DNA of 10,414 nt from Nitrospira sp. (GTDB lineage Bacteria; Nitrospirota; Nitrospiria; Nitrospirales; Nitrospiraceae). Under the pieces are notes generated by a model. That model was not told the origin of the DNA, made no database searches, and was given only the letters and a program-made list of their open reading frames with translations. A program made the position numbers and the translations under genes. Below are positions 1-5,924 of the stretch, in pieces (the first letter of the stretch is position 1; every line of letters starts with the position of its first letter). The stretch covers positions 1-10,414 of the forward strand of contig JANYBU010000171.1 in assembly GCA_025360665.1 (NCBI GenBank), written 5' to 3'.

Positions 1-932
1 CCGGCCACCAAATTGACGAGCCCAATCCATTTCACATTGATCAACCAACGCGCCAGCCGATACGTCAACGGCGACGTCTTGTACAGCAACACCATGGGAG
101 TCCCCACCACCGCCGCCTGCAAGGTCGCGGTCCCCGACGCAATGAACAACACATCGGATAGGGCCATCACCTCGCTGGCTTGATCGTGCGCCACTCGGAC
201 CGGTACAGGGCTGTGCTGCAGCAGGGCCTGGATCAGATTATCGTCAATTGAGGAGGCCTGCGCCAGGATAAACTGCGTTCCCGGTTCAGCTGCGACCAGT
301 TGCGCAGCCGCCTTGAGGAGCACCGGCAGGAGCATTTCGACTTCGCTCACTCGACTCCCGGGCAATAATCCGACGACGCGGGTGGACTCGTCCAAGCCGA
401 ACTCCCTGCGAAGCTTCGCACGATCATAATGCGGCGCCACCGTATCGAGCAATGGATGGCCGACGAACGTGCAACGCACTCCTGCCAGACGATAGAGTTC
501 CGGCTCGAATGGGAGGATGACGACGACATGATCGACCCGGCGCTGAATCCACTTCATGCGCCCTGGCCGCCAGGCCCACACTTGTGGGGCAATGTAGTAC
601 AGCACACGTCGACCGGCGGCTTTGGCAACTCGGGCGAAATGAAAGTTCAGCCCTGGGTTATCGATCAGCACGACAAGGTCCCAGGCCTCTGCCTTCAGCA
701 CCCGCCGGATGGCTCGCACGCGCTGGACCATGGCTCGGATAGCGGACAGCCCGATCAATCCCATCACGTCCAGCTGCGGAACACCCGGCACAAGCTTCAC
801 GCCAGCGGCGCGCATCCCAGGCCCACCAATGCCGACTAGCTGGGCCGTCGGGTCGAGCGCCATGATCGCTTTGGCTAAATGAGCCCCGTGGAGATCACCC
901 GAGGCTTCGCCTGTTACGATCAGCATCCTCAT
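1..932 (-). CDS. lpxB: Lipid-A-disaccharide synthase LpxB, C-terminus cut by window edge
   Basis: Membrane-associated GT19 glycosyltransferase that joins UDP-2,3-diacylglucosamine and lipid X into the lipid A disaccharide. My translation of the minus strand gives 310 uninterrupted residues; the family is about 380, so roughly the last 70 lie beyond the left edge. Visible motifs are GEASGDLHG (residues 8-16), IGGPGM (35-40), LIDNPGLN (89-96; Asp91 aligns with E. coli Asp98), APQVWAW (115-121), LLPGSRVSEV (189-198; Arg194 aligns with E. coli Arg201) and ASGTATLQAA (265-274). The ATG at 932 is the first start in frame with the GEASGD motif near the N-terminus; an ATG at 926 is also possible. No clear Shine-Dalgarno precedes it, because the upstream bases belong to a G/C-rich palindrome. 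It is the last gene of the lpx run visible here, 121 bp behind the dehydrogenase gene. Identification is secure; only the start is uncertain. Confidence 0.95.
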   Translation of the reverse strand, partial: MRMLIVTGEASGDLHGAHLAKAIMALDPTAQLVGIGGPGMRAAGVKLVPGVPQLDVMGLIGLSAIRAMVQRVRAIRRVLKAEAWDLVVLIDNPGLNFHFARVAKAAGRRVLYYIAPQVWAWRPGRMKWIQRRVDHVVVILPFEPELYRLAGVRCTFVGHPLLDTVAPHYDRAKLRREFGLDESTRVVGLLPGSRVSEVEMLLPVLLKAAAQLVAAEPGTQFILAQASSIDDNLIQALLQHSPVPVRVAHDQASEVMALSDVLFIASGTATLQAAVVGTPMVLLYKTSPLTYRLARWLINVKWIGLVNLVA

Positions 933-940
933 GGCTTCTA

Positions 941-1090
941 AGAAGGGGGTACAGGGGCAGAGGGGTAACGGGGTAATGGGACGGGGTAAAGGGTCTGCAA
1001 CTTCTATCCCGCTACCCCTACTATCCCTTTATCCCGACTACCCCTCTATCCCGTTACCCCTTATACCCCGCTACCCCCGTATCCCCTTCT
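941..1090. repeat. G-rich/C-rich imperfect palindrome made of short GGGGTA-like units
   Basis: On the plus strand, 942-993 is a run of seven G-blocks (GGGGGTAC, GGGGCA, GGGGTAAC and so on). After a short centre (994-1007) comes an arm of about ten C-blocks to 1090. The outer 17 bases match well: the left arm starts AGAAGGGGGTACAGGGG and the reverse complement of the right arm starts AGAAGGGGATACGGGGG (15 of 17). Units are 6-9 bp and degenerate. Both strands have at least four runs of three or more G with loops of 2-5 bases, the textbook pattern for a G-quadruplex. The right arm encodes the last dozen residues of the dehydrogenase, and the left end stops about 10 bp before the lpxB start, so the element fills the whole gap. 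Confidence 0.85.
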
Positions 1091-2034
1091 TCATGGCGAG
1101 CTGCAAAGGCCGCAATAGCCTGCAAGACCTGATGCGCCACGTCCACTGCCGCGGCGCCATCTTCACCCGATACCACCGGCCTTGAGCCCGTGCCGGCAGC
1201 GTGAAGAAACGATGCAAGTTGGAGCTTCAACGGTTCTTCGTCTCCACCCTGCAATTGCTCAACTTCGACGGTCGGCTGCTCCTCAGCCTTGGCGTTGCGT
1301 CGGCAAATCATACCTTGTCGCGTCTGGAAATCGATCGACAGATAATTGTTTCGCTGGAAGAGGCGGAGCCGGCGCATCTTATTCGTCGACACGCGACTGG
1401 AGGTCAGGTTGGCCACGCAGCCGTTCCGGAACTGAATGCGGGCGTTGGCAATATCGATCGAGGAGGACAACACTGCCACTCCCGCAGCGCGCACCTCCTC
1501 AACGGGACCAGGATTCAACGATAGCACGAGATCCAGATCGTGAATCATCAGATCCAACACCACATCCACGTCCGTCCCCCGTTCGCTGAAACTGCTGAGA
1601 CGGTGACATTCGATGAACACAGGCCGCCCGATATGGGGACGCATCAGCGCCATCACCGGATTGAACCGTTCGCTGTGACCGACCTGTAAACAACAGCCTC
1701 GCTGCTTGGCCAGTTGCACCAACTCCTGCGCCTCTTCGGGCGTGACGGCAATCGGCTTTTCGACGAGAACATGTTTGCCCGCCTGCAGACAGGCTTTCGC
1801 GACAGCATAGTGGCCTGACGTCGGCACCGCCACACTGACAACATCGACGTGCGGCAACAACTCAGCAGCCGTACGAAAGACGCGCACCCCATGCCGATCT
1901 GCAACCGTCTGCGCACGCTCAACCGACTGGTCCGCCACGCCGACGAGCTGCGCCCCAGGCAAGGAGGCATAGAGGCGCGCATGGTGCTGCCCGAGATGCC
2001 CGACGCCGATGACGCCTGCCCTCAACGGTGTCAT
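1054..2034 (-). CDS. Gfo/Idh/MocA-family NAD(P)-dependent oxidoreductase, candidate UDP-GlcNAc 3-dehydrogenase (GnnA-like)
   Basis: A 326-aa sugar dehydrogenase. The N-terminal Rossmann fold shows GVIGVGHLGQHHARLY (residues 7-22, with Gly10, Gly12 and Gly15 as GxGxxG). The family signature VEKPIAVTPEEA follows at 91-102. DLMIHDLD (161-168) supplies the conserved Asp/His pair of the substrate domain. I chose the ATG at 2034 over the longer frame from 2088: it lies 10 nt behind the lpxI stop, has a GAGG about 8 nt upstream, and puts the Rossmann motif at the N-terminus. In Acidithiobacillus ferrooxidans a member of this family (GnnA) lies between lpxA and lpxB and, with the aminotransferase GnnB, makes the 3-amino sugar of amide-linked lipid A. 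Position and family fit that role, but no gnnB is visible here, so substrate is an inference. The C-terminal tail GDTGVAGYKG is read from the G-rich palindrome and is probably not ancestral. Confidence 0.88.
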   Translation of the reverse strand: MTPLRAGVIGVGHLGQHHARLYASLPGAQLVGVADQSVERAQTVADRHGVRVFRTAAELLPHVDVVSVAVPTSGHYAVAKACLQAGKHVLVEKPIAVTPEEAQELVQLAKQRGCCLQVGHSERFNPVMALMRPHIGRPVFIECHRLSSFSERGTDVDVVLDLMIHDLDLVLSLNPGPVEEVRAAGVAVLSSSIDIANARIQFRNGCVANLTSSRVSTNKMRRLRLFQRNNYLSIDFQTRQGMICRRNAKAEEQPTVEVEQLQGGDEEPLKLQLASFLHAAGTGSRPVVSGEDGAAAVDVAHQVLQAIAAFAARHEEGDTGVAGYKG

Positions 2035-2044
2035 ACTTCGAGCC

Positions 2045-2896
2045 TCATTTCCCGCTCGGTTCGAGTTTCGTGATCCCGACAATGGCAATGCGGGCAGACC
2101 GGGCCTTCTCCAACATGATCTCGCGATCCAACAGGATGGTCCGACCGGCTTCGATCGCCAACACGGAGGCCTTGACCGAGGCCATGACCTCGATGGTCCG
2201 AGGCCCCACGGCCGGGAGATCGAACCGCAAATCCTGCTGAGGCTTTGATCGCTTGACCACCACCGCCCCCCCCTTGGCCAAATCGCCGCCGCGTTTGATG
2301 GCTCCGTCGGTGCCTTCGACCGCCTCGACAGCCACGACCACGCGATCTTTGATCACGACGCACTGTCCGATATCAAGACGCCCGATGTCATGCGCCACGT
2401 CCCACCCGTAACGGATATCCTCCCACTCTTTCTCCGATGGAGTCCGCTCGGTCAACGGCCCTTCTTCCACAAGAATCCCCTCAAGCCCGAAGGTCGACTC
2501 ACAGATGGCAATCCCTTCTCGCTCAAGCTCCTTCGCGATTTCACGCAAAATATCGTCGTCTTTCCAGAGCGCCAAACGCGTCGCCAACGCCAAGGTGCGA
2601 AAATCAGGCCGCAGGGTAGTAAACATATGGGTCTTCTTGATTCCCCCCAACATCACGGCCTGATGGACACTGTCTTCCTTGAACGCCTTGATCAGCTTGT
2701 TGAGCTGGCCGATCTTGATCCAATGGATCCGATCCACATGGCTGGCCAACTCCGGTTCCGTCTCGCCTTCATGCGCCACGGCCGACACGTGATAGCCTAG
2801 CTTCCTGGCATTATCCGCGAAGATAATCGGGAACCGGCCGTTGCCAGCAATCAGCCCAATCCGCTCGCCATCGGTGACGTGAGGCAATGATGCCAC
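2045..2896 (-). CDS. lpxI: UDP-2,3-diacylglucosamine pyrophosphatase LpxI
   Basis: Hydrolyses UDP-2,3-diacylglucosamine to lipid X and UMP, the fourth step of lipid A synthesis. It is the LpxI alternative to the metallophosphoesterase LpxH. The 283 residues cover the family length. The N-terminal domain carries IGLIAGNGRFPIIFA (13-27) and LGGIKKTHMF (83-92). The C-terminal domain carries GRLDIGQCVVIKD, EAVEGTDGAI and the RFDLPAVGPRTIE block; Asp226 there is my candidate for the catalytic Asp known as Asp225 in Caulobacter LpxI. The start is GTG at 2896, 5 nt after the lpxA stop. Its Shine-Dalgarno (GAGGAG) is formed by the last Glu codons of lpxA, so the two genes are probably translationally coupled. 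The gene behind it follows after 10 nt, which indicates a tight lpxA-lpxI-dehydrogenase operon. Confidence 0.95.
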   Translation of the reverse strand: MASLPHVTDGERIGLIAGNGRFPIIFADNARKLGYHVSAVAHEGETEPELASHVDRIHWIKIGQLNKLIKAFKEDSVHQAVMLGGIKKTHMFTTLRPDFRTLALATRLALWKDDDILREIAKELEREGIAICESTFGLEGILVEEGPLTERTPSEKEWEDIRYGWDVAHDIGRLDIGQCVVIKDRVVVAVEAVEGTDGAIKRGGDLAKGGAVVVKRSKPQQDLRFDLPAVGPRTIEVMASVKASVLAIEAGRTILLDREIMLEKARSARIAIVGITKLEPSGK

Positions 2897-2901
2897 AGTG
2901 C

Positions 2902-3708
2902 TTACTCCTCATCCTCTTGATCTTTGCCGACTGACCGGCAGATGCCACGCTTTGTCCCCTCCAGGAACCCCAGAACCGTCATGACATCGGGTTGGTCTTC
3001 GTACTCGACCTTGGCGAGCTTGGCCGCTTCAGCGGTTCGATGCCCCGATCGGAAGAGCATGTCGTACGCCCGTTTCAGTACCGAGATCCGATCGGTCGAA
3101 AACCCCTGACGGCGCAACCCCACCGAGTTGAGACCATACATCCGCGCACGATAGCCACCCGCAGCCCGCATGAACGGCGGGAGGTCCTGCCCGAGGGCGC
3201 AACAACCGCCGACCATGGAATACGACCCGACCCGCACGTGTTGATGGATACCGGTCAGTCCCCCGATGATGGCATGATCGCCGATGGTGATGTGGCCGGC
3301 TAAACTGGCGGCATTGGCCAGGATGAGATGGCTGCCGAGATGACAATCATGGGCGATGTGCACATAGGCCATTAAGAAGTTCTTGGAGCCGATGGTGGTT
3401 GTTCCACCGCCTTGTACCGTCGCGCGGTTGACCGTGACATATTCCCGAAGGATGTTGTCGTCGCCGATCACCACCTTGGTCAGTTCGCCTTTATAGTTGA
3501 GATGTTGAGGCGGGGCACCGATTGAAACAAAGGGATGCAGCTCGCACCGCGCACCGACCTCTGTCCAGCCATCGACTGCGACATGAGAAACAAGCCGCGT
3601 CCCCGGTCCAATGGTGACGTGTTCGCCGATCACACAAAAGGGTCCCACGACAACGTCGGCAGCCAACTGTGCGTTGGGGTGAATGATCGCACTCGCATGA
3701 ATCTTCAC
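2902..3708 (-). CDS. lpxA: Acyl-ACP:UDP-N-acetylglucosamine O-acyltransferase LpxA
   Basis: Catalyses the first lipid A step, moving a 3-hydroxyacyl chain from ACP to the 3-position of a UDP-amino sugar; a cytoplasmic trimer of left-handed beta-helices. At 268 aa it matches the family (E. coli 262). Hexapeptide repeats fill residues 1-190. HIAHDC (117-122) contains the catalytic His120, aligned with E. coli His125, and GIHQH and GLRRQGFS are also conserved. My alignment puts Gly168 at the E. coli Gly173 chain-length position. Two residues differ: E. coli Gln-Asp-Leu-Lys (73-76) reads Gln-His-Leu-Asn (68-71) here, so Asp74 and Lys76 are His69 and Asn71. The start is GTG at 3708 with a strong GGAGGA 5 nt upstream. 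Function is secure; the acceptor (3-OH or 3-NH2 sugar) is open. Confidence 0.96.
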   Translation of the reverse strand: MKIHASAIIHPNAQLAADVVVGPFCVIGEHVTIGPGTRLVSHVAVDGWTEVGARCELHPFVSIGAPPQHLNYKGELTKVVIGDDNILREYVTVNRATVQGGGTTTIGSKNFLMAYVHIAHDCHLGSHLILANAASLAGHITIGDHAIIGGLTGIHQHVRVGSYSMVGGCCALGQDLPPFMRAAGGYRARMYGLNSVGLRRQGFSTDRISVLKRAYDMLFRSGHRTAEAAKLAKVEYEDQPDVMTVLGFLEGTKRGICRSVGKDQEDEE

Positions 3709-3718
3709 TCGGTCCTCC

Positions 3719-3828
3719 AGTGATGGGTGATGCGTGAGGGGTGATCAGGGTAACGCCCGTTCATGTCATGATCTTGGCGTGGCGTTCCCTTCCGATAACT
3801 CATGACTGTTCACTCATCACAGATCACT
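3719..3828. repeat. Nested inverted repeat filling the fabZ-lpxA gap
   Basis: The outer arms are 3719-3737 (AGTGATGGGTGATGCGTGA) and 3810-3828 (TCACTCATCACAGATCACT); the second, reverse-complemented, matches the first at 16 of 19 bases. Inside is a second stem, GGG-T-AACGCC (3748-3757) with GGCGTT-CCC (3781-3789), nine pairs with one bulged T. The arms contain short GTGATG/GTGA direct repeats. The right arm overlaps the fabZ stop codon (3827-3829) and the left arm begins beside the lpxA Shine-Dalgarno, so in the minus-strand mRNA the structure spans exactly the space between the two genes. There is no U-tract, so it is not a classical terminator. Confidence 0.7.
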
Positions 3829-4276
3829 ATTTTTCGGCCTTTTCTTCTGTCACCATGGCGGTCACTTCGGCTTCACAGACGAGCTCATCCTCGACAAACG
3901 CCTTGCCCTGCATCTTCCAGAACGGCGCCCGTTTCTTGACGACATCGATCTCAAACCGTAATCGATCACCTGGCACGACTGGTTTTCGAAACTTCGCCCC
4001 ATCGATACCGGTCAAATACACCACCGGACGCGTCGCGCGCCCCAATGACTTCAGCGCCAGAATCGCACCAACTTGAGACATGGCTTCGAGAATCAACACC
4101 CCCGGCATGACCGGGCGTCCAGGAAAATGCCCTTGAAAGAAGGGTTCATTGATCGTCACATTCTTGATCCCTACGATCCGCCGGTCGGGGTCCCACTCCT
4201 GCACACGATCGACCAGGAGAAAGGGATACCGGTGAGGCAAGAGGGACTGAATTTCGGCTTGTTCCATCACGGACAT
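3827..4276 (-). CDS. fabZ: 3-hydroxyacyl-[acyl-carrier-protein] dehydratase FabZ
   Basis: Hot-dog-fold dehydratase of type II fatty acid synthesis that removes water from 3-hydroxyacyl-ACP. It competes with LpxA and LpxD for the same 3-hydroxyacyl-ACP pool, which explains its place in lpx operons. With the start at 4276 the protein is 149 aa, the usual length. PHRYPFLLVDRV (14-25) is the family N-terminal signature. GHFPGRPVMPGVLILEAMSQ (49-68) contains the catalytic His50 and Glu64. The frame is open to 4318, but I prefer the ATG at 4276 because AGGAGG lies 8 nt before it and homologues start just before the HRYPF motif. Upstream is the 311-bp spacer where lpxD would be expected. Confidence 0.96.
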   Translation of the reverse strand: MSVMEQAEIQSLLPHRYPFLLVDRVQEWDPDRRIVGIKNVTINEPFFQGHFPGRPVMPGVLILEAMSQVGAILALKSLGRATRPVVYLTGIDGAKFRKPVVPGDRLRFEIDVVKKRAPFWKMQGKAFVEDELVCEAEVTAMVTEEKAEK

Positions 4277-4376
4277 CGGCGGAACCTCCTCAATAGACAA
4301 GACTTCAGTTGTGTGCATTCTGAGATTGTGGCGACACTACGAATGCTCCCTCCAAGCTTGCTCTCTATCTTTCTAC

Positions 4377-4399
4377 GGGGGCGGCCTGGTTTGGCCCCC
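4377..4399. repeat. GC-rich hairpin in the fabZ upstream spacer
   Basis: GGGGGC at 4377-4382 pairs perfectly with GCCCCC at 4394-4399 around an 11-nt loop. Neither side is followed by a run of T in the transcribed sense, so termination is doubtful. It lies about 100 bp upstream of the fabZ start on the minus-strand transcript. Confidence 0.5.
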
Positions 4400-4440
4400 T
4401 ACTGCGCACGTCATCCCAATCCCGCACACTTCACTTTCAA

Positions 4441-4574
4441 GGGTAGCCTGGTTGATCCTCGATTGCGCGACCTTCTCACCCGCCCGCCCTGGACGCGCCG
4501 GGACGCGTCGCTCGCCCAAGCGAGCACATTCTTATCGTGCGCGTTCCGCGAGCAGGAAGACGACCAGGCTGCCC
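4441..4574. repeat. 134-bp inverted-repeat element with two internal hairpins
   Basis: The ends are GGGTAGCCTGGTTG (4441-4454) and CGACCAGGCTGCCC (4561-4574), inverted copies matching at 12 of 14 bases. Within are two perfect adjacent hairpins: GACGCG/CGCGTC (4492-4497 and 4504-4509, 6-nt loop) and GCTCGC/GCGAGC (4510-4515 and 4520-4525, loop CCAA). A related GGCCTGGTT motif also occurs just outside at 4383-4391. It lies 13 bp past the OmpH-like stop codon. It has no coding capacity and looks like a small non-autonomous repeat. I have the impression that similar spacers recur in Nitrospira genomes, but this is from memory and unverified. Confidence 0.65.
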
Positions 4575-4587
4575 ATCCCCTCCTCTG

Positions 4588-5124
4588 CTACTTATTCTGT
4601 CGATCGAACTCCTTCACCACCTGATCGGTCACATCCAACGCAGGCTGATGATAGAGCACGATCTTGATCGCCGCCTCGTTCCCCTTGTCAATGACCGCGA
4701 CGTACCCGTTCTTCTCCCCCACGGCTTGCGCGGCCGCTTGCACCTTCTTCGAATACTCCGCCACCATCTCACGCTGCTTCTGTTGAATCTCGCGATTGAA
4801 GTCGCCCAGGCGACGTTGATAGGCCTCCATCTTGGCCTGGAACTGACCTTGTTTTTCTTGCTTCGCGCTGTCGGTCAACTTCCCGTCTTGGATCGTCTGT
4901 TCCAATTCCTTCAGTTCTTGATCGTCGGCATTGATAATCTTTTGCCTGGTCATGGAGTAGGCCTTGAGCTCTTCCAAGGCCCGCTTGCCGGCCTTCGACT
5001 GCTCGACAACCACTTGTTGGTTCATCACCGCAACCTTGAAGGTTTCAGCCGATAACCCCGGCGACACCATCGCCAACCACAATGCCCCTGCACTGATCAG
5101 ACCAGTCACTCTCGTTCGTTCCAT
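4588..5124 (-). CDS. ompH: OmpH/Skp-family periplasmic chaperone (second copy in transcription order)
   Basis: 178-aa exported protein of the OmpH/Skp family, which holds unfolded outer-membrane proteins in the periplasm for the Bam complex. Residues 1-26 form a signal peptide (basic MERTR, hydrophobic core, likely cleavage SPGLSA/ETF). The mature part opens with the family beta strand (FKVAVMNQQVVVEQSKAGKRA). A long charged Lys/Glu/Gln-rich stretch at about 45-140 fits the coiled-coil tentacles. The end is the YVAVIDKGN...DVTDQVVKEFD block seen in Skp homologues. The ATG at 5124 follows a long purine-rich AGGAGGAGGA Shine-Dalgarno. The protein is clearly diverged from the other OmpH-like protein encoded upstream, so this is an old duplication. 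A likely terminator lies between the two copies, so this gene may have its own promoter in 5125-5180. Confidence 0.9.
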   Translation of the reverse strand: MERTRVTGLISAGALWLAMVSPGLSAETFKVAVMNQQVVVEQSKAGKRALEELKAYSMTRQKIINADDQELKELEQTIQDGKLTDSAKQEKQGQFQAKMEAYQRRLGDFNREIQQKQREMVAEYSKKVQAAAQAVGEKNGYVAVIDKGNEAAIKIVLYHQPALDVTDQVVKEFDRQNK

Positions 5125-5180
5125 CGAATCCTCCTCCTCTCCTCATGAGTACCACATCCTACGCATGCAGCAGGATGCTG

Positions 5181-5211
5181 AAAAAATCCCCCCCCCGCCC
5201 GTGGACGGGGG
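5181..5211 (-). terminator. Probable intrinsic terminator between the two OmpH-like genes
   Basis: Read on the minus strand, CCCCCG (5211-5206) pairs with CGGGGG (5197-5192) around an 8-nt loop, then come more G, GA, and six T (complement of A at 5181-5186). A GC-rich stem followed by a T run is the pattern of a rho-independent terminator. It would end or reduce transcription coming from bamA and the first OmpH-like gene. The plus strand here has a run of nine C (5188-5196), which is prone to length errors in sequencing or replication. Confidence 0.5.
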
Positions 5212-5242
5212 CACGTGAAGCACGAGATAGGTGCGATCAGAT

Positions 5243-5310
5243 GTTCGACGTTCTGGGTTCGAAGTTCCGAAAACCTCGAACTTCGGACCTCGAACCCCCG
5301 CCCGTCCCGC
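5243..5310. repeat. Dispersed hairpin repeat, copy 1
   Basis: This 68-bp segment is closely similar to 8566-8632, both containing the core TTCTGGGTTCGAAG and the end CTTCGGACCTCGAACCC. The hairpin is 5255-5297: GGGTTCGA pairs with TCGAACCC and, after a small internal loop, TCCGAA pairs with TTCGGA around a 10-nt loop. It lies in the 208-bp gap between the OmpH-like genes, upstream of the probable terminator in the direction of transcription. Confidence 0.85.
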
Positions 5311-5332
5311 ACGGCTATCCTACTTTCGCCTG

Positions 5333-5887
5333 CTAGAGATACTCACGGTTAAACTCATCAATGACCTGACCCGTAATATCGAGTCCTTCATCGCTATATA
5401 AAGTGGGGCCGCCCTTCCCCTTATCTATGACAACCTGCAATCCGAGGCGCTTCGATACTTTCCCCACGATGCGTTCTATCTTCTCACGGAACCCTTCAAG
5501 CACGTCTTTTTGCTTTTCCTGAACCTCCCGGTTCATTTCGCCCGCTTTCTGCTGATACTCCGCCATCCGACGCCGAAACTGCTCTTCGCGCTCCCGTTTC
5601 GCAGTCGCACTCAACACACTGGCCTGCCTCCCGAAATCTTCTTCCATCCGGCGGAGCTCTTTCTCCTCCATCTCCATCAGTGCCTGGCGATTCTTGGCGA
5701 ATGCACTCAAGGAATCCTTGGCCTTCTTGCCGGCGTTCGTCTCGCTCAGGACACGGGCCGGATCGACGACCCCCACCTTCCCTTCTACTTTGGCCCAGCC
5801 GGCAGCGCAGCTGGAGACAGCGAGGAGCGCCATCAACAGACCTCCTGTGCAGAACACCTTCTTTATGACGACATCAACCTGAATCAC
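5333..5887 (-). CDS. ompH: OmpH/Skp-family periplasmic chaperone (first copy, behind bamA)
   Basis: OmpH/Skp-like chaperone, 184 aa from the GTG at 5887, directly downstream of bamA. The export signal IKKVFCTGGLLMALLAVSSC is followed by AAGWAKVEGKVGVVDPARVL, the start of the Skp fold. A strongly charged helix region (about 50-145, rich in Lys, Glu, Arg and Gln) fits the coiled-coil arms, and the end is LQVVIDKG...LDITGQVIDEFNREYL. The start is uncertain. The frame is open from a GTG at 5902; I prefer 5887 because GAGAGG lies 5 nt upstream. An internal ATG at 5833 has a good AGGAGG, but would leave a signal peptide without a basic end. VSSC also fits a lipobox, so a lipoprotein form is possible; ordinary signal peptidase I cleavage after AAGWA is the alternative. 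Confidence 0.88.
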   Translation of the reverse strand: MIQVDVVIKKVFCTGGLLMALLAVSSCAAGWAKVEGKVGVVDPARVLSETNAGKKAKDSLSAFAKNRQALMEMEEKELRRMEEDFGRQASVLSATAKREREEQFRRRMAEYQQKAGEMNREVQEKQKDVLEGFREKIERIVGKVSKRLGLQVVIDKGKGGPTLYSDEGLDITGQVIDEFNREYL

Positions 5888-5924
5888 ACCGTTACCTCTC
5901 ACTCGTGGTCAAAGATTTGCCCCA

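Noticed and set aside
931..1185. Plus-strand frame of 84 codons with a Pro/Leu/Ile/Tyr-rich repeat
   Set aside because: It reads the G/C palindrome; composition follows from the repeat and there is no ribosome binding site.
2390..2800. Plus-strand frame of 136 codons inside lpxI
   Set aside because: Antisense shadow of a complete, motif-bearing lpxI.
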